Part shown: in pieces, positions 54,611 through 64,000 of the stretch | Numbering within the stretch: the first letter of the stretch is position 1 | How the letters are laid out: each line of letters opens with the position of its first letter | Assembly: GCF_030247195.1 (NCBI RefSeq) | Contig: NC_080672.1 | Coordinates: 162,739,839 to 162,803,838 of the forward strand | Length of the DNA stretch: 64,000 nt | From: Topomyia yanbarensis | Taxonomy: Eukaryota > Arthropoda > Insecta > Diptera > Culicidae | Reading direction: 5' to 3' | Made by a program: the position numbers and the translations under genes | The notes under the pieces: generated by a model | What the model was told of the DNA's origin: nothing | Database searches by the model: none | Seen by the model: only the letters and a program-made list of their open reading frames with translations

Positions 54611-55758
54611 TTATATTGGATAAGCTATTCGATTCCTTCTATTGCCTAGCTTGGACTTAATCTCTTCTTTCTGGTGCAGTTGTTGATGCCGTATTAGATT
54701 TCGATTTCTCTTGAATCCAGTTCCGCATTGTTGGCAAACAAAGGGACGGTCGGGCAGATGAACTCGTTTATGGTCGTTCAAAATTGTGTTCGACGGAAAT
54801 TTTCTGTCGCAAATTTCACAAGTGTACCTTCTTTCCAAATGCCGCATTGTCAAATGCTGGCGAAGCTCGTTCTGGCTGAAATAGGTTTTACCGCAATGGG
54901 AGCATTCAAACGTTTTTCCTAGATGTCTGCCTTGATGAATTCGAAGCGAACTTCGATCGGTGAAGGTACGAGGACAGTGAGCACACTGATAATCTTTAAT
55001 GTTTAAATGAATCCGCAGATGTTTCTTCAGAGTGTTTCTGCCTCTATATACATTTTTACAGTATATACACGTCATCAAAGGAATTTTACGGCCACCTCTT
55101 TCTACAAAACCGCAGGGTTCAGTTTCGATTGCTGCATCCATAAGATGTTGCTGTTCGACTGATAAATGGTAAGAGGTAACCTCGCTTGGTTCTTCCGTAT
55201 CTTCTGTGACATCGTCCTGTGATTCATCGGGATCCTGGATTTGCTCGTCAATAATCGAAAACTGTTCTTCTTCCAAATGTTCAATATTTATTTCTTCTGA
55301 AGAGAAAACGGATTCGATTTGGTAGTCAAAATTATCGATCTTCGAAATGTCTTCTCTTGATAATCCTTGTATGTCTGTATATTTTCGTAATATCGTTTCT
55401 TCCTTGTGCTTATCGGCTAAAAGTATATTGTTTATAATGGAAGTTGAGAGATAAAGCAGTACTTACGGTCAGTTCTTGTTTCTTCCATGGACAGACATTT
55501 CGCTGATTCCAGCTGTTCATACGATTTGATGCAAGCAGTTTCAAAATCAACAAACTGTTCGATACAGCGAATGCAGTTTTCGCAGATTTTGTTAGGATAA
55601 CCATCATCTTCATCTACTTTTGTTAGCAGAACATCTAGGCATTTTTTAAGCCGCGGGTTAAGTTCGGATTCATTTGAAAAGATTAAAACGCACTCCTCTT
55701 CTGTTAGACAAAAGCGACAAAGAAAATCAAATCGTTCTAGTATTCGCAGTTGCTCCAT
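54611..55758 (-). CDS. ZAD-C2H2 zinc-finger protein C (two exons)
   Basis: Predicted nuclear transcription factor of the ZAD-ZNF family. Exon 1 is 55758-55467 and exon 2 is 55416-54611, joined in phase 1 across a 50-bp intron (donor GACC|GTAAGT, acceptor ACTTTTAG|CCGAT), giving 365 residues. The ZAD is complete in exon 1: LCRFC and KICENCIRCIEQFVDFETAC. A long acidic linker follows, then five C2H2 fingers (TCIYC, YQCAHC, FECSHC, YTCEIC, FVCQQC) and a basic tail. Unlike genes A and B there is no intron inside the ZAD, although the equivalent point is marked by VDEDDG (VDENDG in B). Its 3' end faces the p31comet-like gene, 281 bp apart. Start MEQLRILERF at 55758. Confidence 0.85.
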
Positions 55759-55871
55759 TTTTTGAGTATATATTATATATGAGCTCTTGTCGACCGCCTG
55801 TTAAAAACTGCTTTTGCCTACAAGATGGGCGATCCGCTCCTGAGCTGTTCCAAAGAATCGATTCACAAAAG

Positions 55872-55924
55872 TGAGCTGATGAGCTACAGTTCTTTTCAAA
55901 AGAACCACAGCTCATCAGCTCACC
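55872..55924. other. 53-bp near-perfect palindrome upstream of gene C
   Basis: GTGAGCTGATGAGCTACAGT pairs with CACAGCTCATCAGCTCAC around TTCTTTTCAAAAGAA. It lies 114 bp upstream of the start codon of zinc-finger gene C, within the likely promoter. The right half (AGAACCACAGCT) recurs at 56914 as the start of a duplicated block. Confidence 0.75.
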
Positions 55925-55932
55925 AAAATAAA

Positions 55933-56189
55933 TCTAGAGAAAATTTTCAATAGGACGTAAGTAACATTAAGAGCCTCTCTTTGTTTACTTTCTCTTTCGT
56001 TTATTACGACGTCATTACAACACTTTGCACTAATTTTCCAGTACATATCGAAAGCCGACGGTTTTTACTAGAATATTACGCAAAGAGTAGAGTAGAAAAT
56101 GTTGAAATGGCTGAGCAATGAACAGATGAGAAAGACCCCAAAGAGAATCTCTCATTGTTACATACGTCCTATTGAAAATTTTCTCTAGA
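55933..56189. mobile_element. Palindromic MITE, TCTAGAGAAAATTTTC type
   Basis: 257-bp foldback with ends TCTAGAGAAAATTTTCAATA and complement. Inner arms share GGACGTAAGTAACA with GTTACATACGTCC. The equivalent place in the duplicated block (56938) lacks it, reading AAATAAATATGAAAAT. Confidence 0.75.
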
Positions 56190-56213
56190 AATACGAAAAT
56201 TGAAACAAACAGT

Positions 56214-56689
56214 CAGGGGCATCCCTGACGATATTTTGAAAAATCTGTGTGCCCATTTAAAAATCTGTGTCCCGGAAAACGTACAAATCTCGACAAACAT
56301 ATCTCGACAAACATATGATTACGGCCTAAAAACCAACTGTCAAAATCCACTTTGAATGGAAATTCCGGACAAACCGTTACAAGTCGAACACAGTTCACAA
56401 CAGTTTATGAAAGAGGAAACTTTTCTCTTTCGTTTACTACAACCATTTGTGATTGGCGTGTAACGGTTTGTCCGGAATTTCCATTCAAAGCGGATTTTGA
56501 CTTTTAGGCCGTAATCATATGTTTGTCGAGATATGATTACGGCTTAAAAGCCAACTGTCAAAATTCTCTTTGAAAAGAAATTCCGGACAAACCGTTACTG
56601 GCTAAACACAGTTCATAGCAGTTAATGAAAGAGAAAACTTTTCCCTTTTGTTTACTACCACAGATAAATCTGTGCACCTGGCATCCCTG
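56214..56689. mobile_element. hAT-like CAGGGATGCC element in block A
   Basis: Flanked by the perfect 8-bp repeat CAAACAGT. The left end is altered (CAGGGGCATCCCTGACG), and the right end is CACCTGGCATCCCTG. A foldback with TCTCGACAAACATATGATTA ends (about 56303-56545) and part of a second one (to about 56650) are nested inside. Confidence 0.7.
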
Positions 56690-56945
56690 CAAACAGTGTA
56701 CGCAATTACTGTCAATGTTAATAAGAAAACGAGATATGGCATTTCCTCTTCACATTGCCGACTTTTTGCTTTGTTCCTCACACGATTGGGCGATCCACTC
56801 ATGAGCTGAGCCATTCCAATCTTTTTGCCCCCCATACAAACATCCAAAGCAAGCCATGGGCTTCGAACTTATACTCCGTACCCTTCCAGATTTGCAAAGA
56901 GAATTTTTTAAAAGAACCACAGCTTACCAAAATAAATATGAAAAT

Positions 56946-59562
56946 AGGGATCTTTAGGGGTGTGCGGGTTAAGGCATATTCTGATGCAGATTAGTACCGT
57001 GAGTTAATATTTCAATTTTTCAATTTTTTTGGCCCGAAACTGTTGAAAAAAATATTTTTTAGTTTGTTTCCTTTTAGGACAATAACACATCCAAACCCAT
57101 GAGACTTGCACGACTCTATAGGTTGCCTTATCAGATCTACCATAGTTTGCAGATTAAACTTGGGATGGCAGGCTGCTAGCGGATTTACAAAGTACCAGAT
57201 CATGCTGTGTGGGGTGCTGTCCCGGTTAACAATGAGGCGAACGAAATATTAGCAGATACGTCATTTAGTAGGACAACTGTCAGTTTGCTGGTTGAATTTG
57301 ATTTGGTTTTTTTAAATTTAAAAATCATAAAAGAATAATCAGAGGTGGGAAAATACCGGTTGAGTACCGGTACGGTAAACCAAATTTTCACAAGTGTTTA
57401 TGTATCCTTTACATTGCGTTCGGCCTCATCGCTGGTTGTGTTTATACGAGACACGAAAACCAAACCGAGTTTCGTTTACACAGCACCGCGGTTTGGTTTT
57501 GATTTTCGTTTACCGGTGCACGAGTATGGGAAGGAAACACGAGAATAACAAAACCAAACTTCGGTTGTGTTGCGGTTGTGTATTCGGGTTGATGTTTATC
57601 GGCTGTGCTAGTGCTGCTAGTATTTTTATTAAGAATTCTAAACAAATTTCTTTATAATATAAGGTATCTTTTCGGTAATTGAAAAAATGTCTTCAGACAT
57701 ATTTCTGTTCAAATAAATTATGTTCGTGGTCATGAATGGCGTTCCTTAACTCAATATTGCAACATTTTCATAATGATTTATCATCAGGAAGTTTTCAATA
57801 TGGGTATGTTTGGTATGAAACTGCCCAAAAATTGAAAGTAAAAGTAAATTTAACAGCCTCCGCTATTTTTATACCTATGATAGCAGATCAAAATTTAAGA
57901 TGACGGTATATTCAAGATATTCTGAAGAGATCTGAAATGGCGAGCTATATTCAATACTACTGGCATTTAATAACGGTTTAATGGTAAAAAATATCATGAA
58001 ACAAGGGTATTTTTGATATCGAAAAGTTGTGTAGAGATTAAAAATTGTTATTCGTCGTCATTTTGCATCCCAATATGGTGTTATTTTGACGAAAGTTTAG
58101 CATTTAAAAGCATGCATATTTAAATAGGCATATATTTCCAAGGAAACGAAACTTGAATTGCGTCGTAAATTAGAAATTCAAAATGGCGGCCTATTCATGA
58201 TGATTTAACAACTAGCATGGTTATATTGTGGACCAATATCCACATTAATTATTGAAGGTCGTTTTACATGTTTTGTTGTAATGAGTCAGACAACTTCGGA
58301 ATTGGACACAATGTGATCAAATTTTTTTTATTCAAATTATTGCGCAACATTTTTTAAAAATTTAATTATTCTGCAGTAGATTTACATACACACATCGACT
58401 GGTATCGCCGGAAATATTTATTCCTTAAAGAAACTTACTTTTTAATGGCGGTCTATAAAATGAAAGTGTTTTTGCTATTCGTTAGTTGGTTGCTGTTCTC
58501 AATGAATTAAGTTTTTTTGTAATTGAATAATTTAGTGGTAGTTTTCTCTAAACTCGAATGTACGCGACCAAACCTTGTAGATGTTTCAAAACGATGTACA
58601 GTAACAGCAAAAATAACTGAAATTCGTATTACCAGCACTCAGTAAATAAGAACCTAATCGTGAGTTTCCCCCCACTTGCGTCTGAGTTGCTTACCATATG
58701 TAAATAACACACATATACACGCAATTGCCTCTGTGCAAGGATAGATGTATCAATACGATGCGCTGTAGCAGTAATAATAAGGATATATGTATACAAAATG
58801 CGAGTGTGTGCTCGAGATTATTCGAGAATCGCTTAACCAGCGCAACCAGACGTGGATTAGATCTCATTGATACGATTATTGGCGATATAAATACAGGCCA
58901 CTTTGAATGAATTGAGTGTTAATGTCATGTCATGTTTAATTGATTTAATTAATTTTATTGATTTTATTAATTTAATTGATTTTATTGTTTTTGTTATTTT
59001 ATTGACATCGCTGATTTCATTGTTTTCTTTAATTTCAATTTAAACAATTGTTGAACTTTTAACAACTGCTCAGAACCAGCCATTTCTATATTACCCCATT
59101 GACTCTCAACAACTAATTGAACTCAATACAGTCTATTCGGCAGCACTGCAGACGAGTTTACTGCTTCTTCTTTCAACCGAAGCACCGTGTACAGAAAAAA
59201 ACAGGCCCGGTTTTCTAAAGCCAAACCGAAACCGCTGCTGAGAATACATCAACACAAGTTGAAATTCGTACACACATGTAAACGGTGCTGAGTGGCTCGG
59301 TTTGGTTTTGTAAACTGAGAGTCGGTGGAGATTTTTCTTTCGTTTACCGTGTGAACGAAATCCAAACCGAATACGATGTGCATCACTCGTTTACACGTGT
59401 TGAGATTTTGAGAACAATACCAGTGTATGTACGTGCCGGTTGGTTTTCTTACCCACCTCTAAGAATAATTAAGGCTTAAGAATGATATGAGTGTACTCGT
59501 AAGGACACCCGCTACCAATACATATGAAAAACTGGCACAATTTTTCCAAATTAAAGATCCCT
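56946..59562 (+). mobile_element. MITE, AGGGATCTTTA family, copy 5, split by a hAT element
   Basis: Left part 56946-57339 and right part 59462-59562, AT on both outer sides. Block A shows the empty site CGAAAATTGAAACAAAC, where B reads GAAAAT-element-ATTGAAACAAAC. Confidence 0.9.
57340..59461. mobile_element. Non-autonomous hAT-like element with 8-bp duplication
   Basis: 2122 bp with ends CAGAGGTGGGAAAATACCGG and, in complement, TAGAGGTGGGTAAGAAAACC. AGAATAAT is duplicated exactly (57332-57339, 59462-59469). Both subterminal regions carry many AAACCGAA/CGGTTTGG motifs. The interior (57660-59100) is AT-rich without a transposase frame. Confidence 0.9.
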
Positions 59563-59577
59563 ATTGAAACAAACGGT

Positions 59578-59858
59578 CAGGGATGCCAAGTGATGTTTTG
59601 AAAAATCTGTGTGTGGCCCATTTAAAAATCTGTGTCACGGAAAACGTACAAATTTGGCTGAAAACTAGATTTGGTTCTTTGCCGAGTCAAAAATTAAGCG
59701 CAAAATAAAAAATTGAGAAATCTGTGCATTCTAGAAAAAAGCTGTGGAAATATGTGCGCTAAAACAGAAAACTGTGGAAATCTGTGCAGCTTTTGCAATC
59801 TGTGCAGCATATTGAAAATCTGTGAAACACAGATAAATCTGTGCACCTGGCATCCCTG
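59578..59858. mobile_element. hAT-like CAGGGATGCC element in block B
   Basis: 281 bp with ends CAGGGATGCCAAGTGATG and complement CAGGGATGCCAGGTGCACAG. Flanks CAAACGGT and CAAACAGT are an 8-bp duplication with one change. The interior repeats AATCTGTG many times. The same flank as 56214-56689 shows descent from one insertion. Confidence 0.8.
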
Positions 59859-60050
59859 CAAACAGTGTACGCAATTACTGTCAATGTTAATAAGAAAACG
59901 AGATATGGCATTTCCTCTTCACATTGCCGACTTTTTGCTTTGTTCCTCACACGATAGGGCGATCCACTCATGAGCTGAGCCATTCCAATCTTTTTGCCCC
60001 CCATACAAACATCCAAAGCAAGCCATGGGCTTCGGACTTATACTCCGTAC

Positions 60051-60366
60051 CTAAGGGCAGATCACTTGTGATGCATTCCTAAAAATTAGCGAAAATAAAT
60101 GCATTTATTTCCATCAAAACAGAAATTCATCATGCATTTTGCGTTGCGTGCAATGTCTTTTGAGTTGCGTGTAAGGCGTCAAAACCCTACGAAAAAACTT
60201 GCCCTACATTCCACAAAACGTCGAATAAAGTGGATCAGCGTAGGACGTTTTTTGAACAAACTTTTCTGCGAGGGAGTGCAAAGTTGATGCAAAAATGGAA
60301 ATTAAATGCATTTTTTTCTAATTTGATGAAAATTTTTCATACATTCCTAGAGTGATCTGCCCCTAG
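60051..60366. mobile_element. CTAGGGGCAGATCACT-family MITE, compact copy
   Basis: 316 bp with 16-bp ends (CTAAGGGCAGATCACT and CTAGGGGCAGATCACT), flanked by CTCCGTAC on both sides. Block A at about 56874 shows the single unoccupied TACTCCGTACCCTTCC. Fits hAT-type 8-bp targeting. Confidence 0.85.
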
Positions 60367-60621
60367 CTCCGTACCCTTCCAGATTTGCTCTCTTTTTTAT
60401 CGTTTCGTTCTATCTACCATTCTTTTCGCTCCCACCCGTTCACCGTTGTGAGAAGAACGACATATTTAAAAGCAGCTCTTGACTGTTCCATAAAGAGCTG
60501 TGTGTCTTCGGTCCGTAAAAGAGCGGACGGAAAAGACTCGATGCAGGAATGAGAGCTGATCGGGTCATCGGTTAAGAAAGAGCGAGAAGAACATGGAAAT
60601 GGAACCGATGCATGGTTATAG

Positions 60622-60909
60622 CACAGATAACAGACGTTTAGGCTCGATTTGAATCGTGTGTAAATACCCGCTACTGAGATTCCGAATAAATCAGACGTCT
60701 GAAACACGTTTGGCAAACGTTTGTAGATGGCGCAGTGATCGATACAATGCAGTTAGAGTGCAGCTGTCAAACACGTATAGCAAACAGTTGCGCAGATGGC
60801 AATAGTGAAACATTTCCAACGGATAACGGATTTCCAACGTTTATCAATTTGAGAGTTTACACAGGTTTTTGAAAAAAAATTGTTCTAGCCTAAATGTCTG
60901 TTATCTGTG
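60622..60909. mobile_element. MITE with 7-bp target duplication, copy 2
   Basis: 288-bp relative of 9722-9995 with ends CACAGATAACAGACGTTTAG and complement. GTTATAG flanks exactly on both sides (60615-60621, 60910-60916). Confidence 0.85.
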
Positions 60910-61022
60910 GTTATAGCTTTGCTAAAACAAAATGAGCTGAAGAGCTGTTCAGAAGAATCGGTTCACTTCAATGAACTGAACGGTTCGGAGCCGCTCACTA
61001 AAAAGAGCTGGTTTGCACATCT

Positions 61023-61138
61023 CACTTTTTGACAGTCCGTTGGGCTGCAATTTTAGACTCTTCGCTAGTCTGTGTATCCGGGATACACAGACTATCGAAG
61101 AGTCTAAAATTGCAGCCCAACGGACTGTCAAGAAGTGC
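61023..61138. other. 116-bp palindrome with about 57-bp arms
   Basis: CACTTTTTGACAGTCCGTTG through GTGTATCC is mirrored by GGATACAC through CTTGACAG-type complement, with about three mismatches and no loop. A partial, rearranged relative (ACACAGACTAGAGAAGTGTC, GCAGCCAAACGGACTGTCAA) occurs at 41137-41200. Confidence 0.8.
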
Positions 61139-61236
61139 CAAAATTCTACTCGCAAAAATAAAATAACTTACTGAATAAATTCTTTTTACTTAAATTTAAG
61201 TACTTTTGAGTTGTGCGTCGCTTTCGCACTTATAGT

Positions 61237-61977
61237 CAGGGTGGCCAGATAGAATTCCTTAATATCGGTAGGGTCACTAAAAGTTTATCGGTAGTTATCG
61301 GTAGGCCGGGGTGTTGTCCCAAAAACGTAGTATTGACATAGAATTGTAAAATACTGACAGCACAGATCTCAGACCAAATCCAACCCAAAAAATGGATGTT
61401 GAGTAGGATGTGTCCAAAATCAATAAAAATCGGTAGTTTTCGGTAGGAATAACAAAATATCGGTAGTTTTGCCTTGGTCGTCTCTGAATCGGTAGGGAAG
61501 ACCAAAATCGGTAGGACTACCGATAAATCGGTAGGTCTGGCCAAAGAGAATAGGGAAAGAGACGAATAGTGTGAAGCCAAAAATACCTTATTGAGCAGAC
61601 CAATCGTACAATGTAAATAAACATTACTCATGCCTGAGTTGGAGGAGATAAGTATTGTACATCTATTATAAAAGAAATTTCAATTTTCGTCAGAATTTGG
61701 TTCAATCGTGATTGTGAGGTGCATTCTAGAGTATAGGTAAAAACAAGCTTTAGAATTATTTCATCTCTTTGTTTCGAAATGCGCATCGTTTGATAAACAA
61801 ATCCAACGATCGACATACGGTTTGTTTTCGAAATATAATAGGAGTCATTTAAAGTGCTGCCTGTGGAAGCGGTTGCCAAAATTCTAGTATTGAAATCATC
61901 ATAAAGGGAGTGTTGCTGTTTTGACTGATTTTCACTCTTCGTCTCTTTCCCTATTCTCTTTGGGTCTGGCCACCCTG
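61237..61977. mobile_element. hAT-like element CAGGGTGGCCAGA with nested MITE
   Basis: 741 bp with ends CAGGGTGGCCAGA and complement, flanked by CTTATAGT on both sides (61229-61236, 61978-61985). Rich in ATCGGTAG repeats. The paralogous repeat at 42955-42975 shows an unoccupied site. The MITE at 61542-61962 makes up more than half its length. Confidence 0.9.
61542..61962. mobile_element. hAT-like MITE, CAAAGAGAATAG family, copy 2 (nested)
   Basis: 421 bp inserted 15 bp from the right end of the element at 61237-61977. GGTCTGGC is duplicated on both sides. Inverse copy of 41501-41923. Confidence 0.9.
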
Positions 61978-62257
61978 CTTATAGTGTTGTCAAAAACAAA
62001 ACGAGAGATTCGACTCAGTCGAGGTCTTCCGTGCAGTAAGGTACTTTTGAGTTGTTTGGGGTATACTCAAAATTGGGTAAATTCAACTTAAATTTAAGTA
62101 AATTAAACTCAAGGTTGAGTTATGATTTTTGCCGCAGTTAAATGGAAACTACCTTCAACACGGTTTACCTAATTTTACCTTCCTGCACGATACCACGAGA
62201 TTGAGTCAAAAGTACTGAATTTTAGGTAGTTTTTCGGTAGCGTGTAGAGCCATACCA

Positions 62258-62775
62258 CCCAGTCAAAAAGGGCAAGTTGCTGGCTAAAGGGAGACTATTT
62301 GCCAACTCGGATGCGCTAATTGCCCTTCAATTTGCCAGCAATTTGCTGGCAATTAGGGGGCTATTTCAAATGCAACATTTGGGCGATTTGCAGCCGTCAT
62401 TTTTTTGCCGCCCAACCCGCCCTTAAATCGCCCCCAAATCGCCCACGGAACGCGCCATTTAATCGCCCTTAATTGCCCAATATGAAAATTAAAAATAATG
62501 CTTCTTTTCGGATTTATTATCTACTCACATATACTTACCAATATACTAGGTAATCACCACCAAATTATAGGAAGAATCAATGGTGAAATTGGTATGGCAT
62601 TTCAAAACTTATCACAATCTGACGTTCATTAGGACTTTAGCTCAGAGATCTCGTTCTACTATACATACACACTATTCCACAATTTTCCACATTCGTTGGC
62701 TAAATGAAGTGCACTAGACAAACAAAGTACAAGTGAAAACACACCAATTGCTCAAAAAACAATTTTAAGCTTAAA
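62258..62775 (+). mobile_element. CCCAGTCAAAAAGGG-type element, longest copy
   Basis: Left end CCCAGTCAAAAAGGGCAAG at 62258. Then AATTGCC and GGGCGATT repeats, TATTATCTACTCACATATAC, and the segment shared with 36640-36980 up to AAACAATTTTAAGCTTAAA. The far end is hidden by the element starting at 62776. Confidence 0.65.
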
Positions 62776-63985
62776 CACGCAGAAGAATATGTCATAGTTA
62801 AAATGAAAAACCAAAACTTTATATCAAAATGCAATAGAAATATTGATACTACCTACAAAATTATTTGAAACAAATATATGTCATGTTTGGAAAGGAAAAG
62901 AAAAAAGTTTATTTTTAATTGTACGAACTTTATTGAATTTTTTTATATATTGCTAGTCATAAAAAATAAAGCGATTTATATCAATTACAACACTTTTTCG
63001 GTACGATTGTTTAAATTTTTAAAATAACAAGTTTTATGTCGATTCAAAACAATGCTTCATTACATTGTTACTTTCCATTTGACACTGCAAGGTTGCTTCC
63101 GGCGGAGAATGTTTTATCGACGCGCATGAAATGGAGCCGATTTCTGCAGTAGAATCAAAGTTTATCGTACTTAATTATTTCGGAAATTTCGGTAAGTAAG
63201 TATTTTAATAATGCATGCGTTATATTTCTTCTACCACTGAATCAACGCTAAAGTTTATTGAGTGGCGGGCAAAGGAAAAACTATTTTCGATTCCGTTTCT
63301 TATAAAACGAACAAAATTTGTTTTATTTACACTGTTGAGCGGAGAAAAAACAGTTTGGTCAGAATAAAACAATATCTAGATATTGAACCTGATATTTTTT
63401 ATAATTTTACAGGAACTGAACACTATGCAAATTGCTGAATCGATGTAAAATATAGAGATATGCAGGACATCCATTTCTCATAAGGATTGGATCAAACAAC
63501 ACGACTTACGGAACACACCTTCGGAATTTCAAGTACGGGCTTTAGAACCTGCAACATCGATCGTTTAAATAAAATCATTGTATAATAACAAAGAAATGAA
63601 CATCAAATAAAATACCTACCAATAATTAAAAAAAAATCGTATTTATTGTTTGGAATAGTTTTGACAAGCCATTTCAATAATCCAAACTGTGCTTTCAAAT
63701 ATTTAGCCTATTATTGATGTTATCTGTATTGTTTTTTAATTCTAAGTAATTAACTTGATTAAAACTAGCAAATTTACTTTGATCTAAACACGAAATCTGT
63801 GTTGAATTAACTTTTTTTAGTTAGATGCCTGGTCTTGTCAAAAATGCCAACAATATTAATTGGTTTTGTTACTAACAAAAATAATTGTTGTTTCAACAAG
63901 AAATCTGCATAAGCCATAGAACAAACAAAAAACTATTTATTTTTAATACAAATTTTCTTTAAATTCACAGCATTTTTTCTGCGTG
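62776..63985 (+). mobile_element. CACGCAGAA-ended element, 1.2 kb, with gene-like interior
   Basis: Ends CACGCAGAAGAAT and TTTTTTCTGCGTG match the 500-bp family (25846, 41999), but flanks AA and TA differ, so the pairing is provisional. The interior (63085-63600) has GC-richer sequence with splice-like signals and poly(A)-type motifs (AATAAA near 63569). Confidence 0.5.
63131..63438 (+). CDS. Possible 28-codon spliced mini-ORF inside a TIR element
   Basis: ATGGAG at 63131 opens MEPISAVESKFIVLNYFGNF, reaching a consensus donor (TTTCG|GTAAGTAAG) at 63191. An acceptor TTATAATTTTACAG precedes 63413, and the in-frame join continues GTEHYANC and stops at 63438. AATAAA follows at about 63569. Nothing identifies the product. 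It may be a captured exon pair of a host gene or chance. No other copy in the window has it. Confidence 0.25.
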
Positions 63986-64000
63986 TATGCTTGCAGTACT

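Larger units (their letters stand above)
55900..60390 (+). repeat. Tandem segmental duplication carrying different insertions
   Basis: Block A (55900-56913) and block B (56914-about 60390) share AGAACCACAGCT, CCAAAATAAAT, GAAACAAAC, a CAGGGATGCC hAT relic with the same duplication site, and then about 200 bp from GTGTACGCAATTACTG to GTACCCTTCCAGATTTGC. Block A alone has the MITE 55933-56189. Block B alone has the AGGGATC MITE with nested hAT (56946-59562) and the MITE 60051-60366. Those insertions postdate the duplication, and the hAT relic predates it. Confidence 0.75.

Noticed and set aside
62776..63985. Treating the two CACGCAG ends as one certain element
   Set aside because: Outer flanks AA and TA do not match and the length is more than twice that of the family, so they may be ends of two different insertions. 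Kept only as provisional.

Overview
The window looks like a piece of a repeat-rich mosquito genome, probably culicine. The reasons are its high AT content, short GT-AG introns of 50-64 bp, three ZAD-type C2H2 zinc-finger genes (an arthropod family), a decayed histone H3 end with the metazoan histone 3' stem-loop, an EN-RT-RNase H non-LTR retrotransposon, and a dense mosaic of short inverted-repeat DNA transposons. The species is an inference, not something read from the sequence.

Host genes that look intact are few. A convergent pair of ZAD zinc-finger genes lies at 32.66-33.73 kb (+) and 33.98-35.11 kb (-). A two-exon gene at 51.58-54.33 kb (+) reads like the spindle-checkpoint HORMA protein p31comet (MAD2L1BP). 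A third ZAD zinc-finger gene lies at 54.61-55.76 kb (-), convergent with it. I rebuilt exon joins by hand from splice sites; all remain in frame.

Dead host genes: a histone H3 3' end plus a second histone-type stem-loop (1-620), the C-terminal WD40 half of SCAP with a stop, a frameshift and a MITE insertion (13.8-15.7 kb, +), a CHCHD2-like fragment (16.75-17.15 kb, -), and an unidentified decayed coding fragment (39.24-39.52 kb, -).

Mobile DNA dominates. A 4.7-kb non-LTR element (18.60-23.28 kb, -) with an open 1214-codon ORF is bounded by a perfect 60-bp direct repeat. A truncated RT fragment of a related element lies at 24.5-24.95 kb (+). Many non-autonomous DNA elements have target duplications that can be read directly: 2 bp (families starting CCCGAATAG, AGGGATCTTTA, TGGCGATT, CACGCAGAA, CACGGT), 3 bp (TGGGGTTTTCG, AGGACGATTC, AGGCTAGTTTAC), 4 bp (a 71-77 bp hairpin element), 7 bp (CACAGATAAC), 8 bp (several hAT-like) and 9 bp (CAAGAYGGA). 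Because the window also holds unoccupied paralogous copies of several insertion sites, insertion order can be reconstructed. The best cases are a four-insertion nest at 46.0-51.5 kb and a tandem duplication at 55.9-60.4 kb.

No tRNA, rRNA, CRISPR or prokaryote-type operon was seen. The most unusual signal is the tiny hairpin element family, in which the terminal pentamer and core are conserved while the stem between them is replaced on both arms together.
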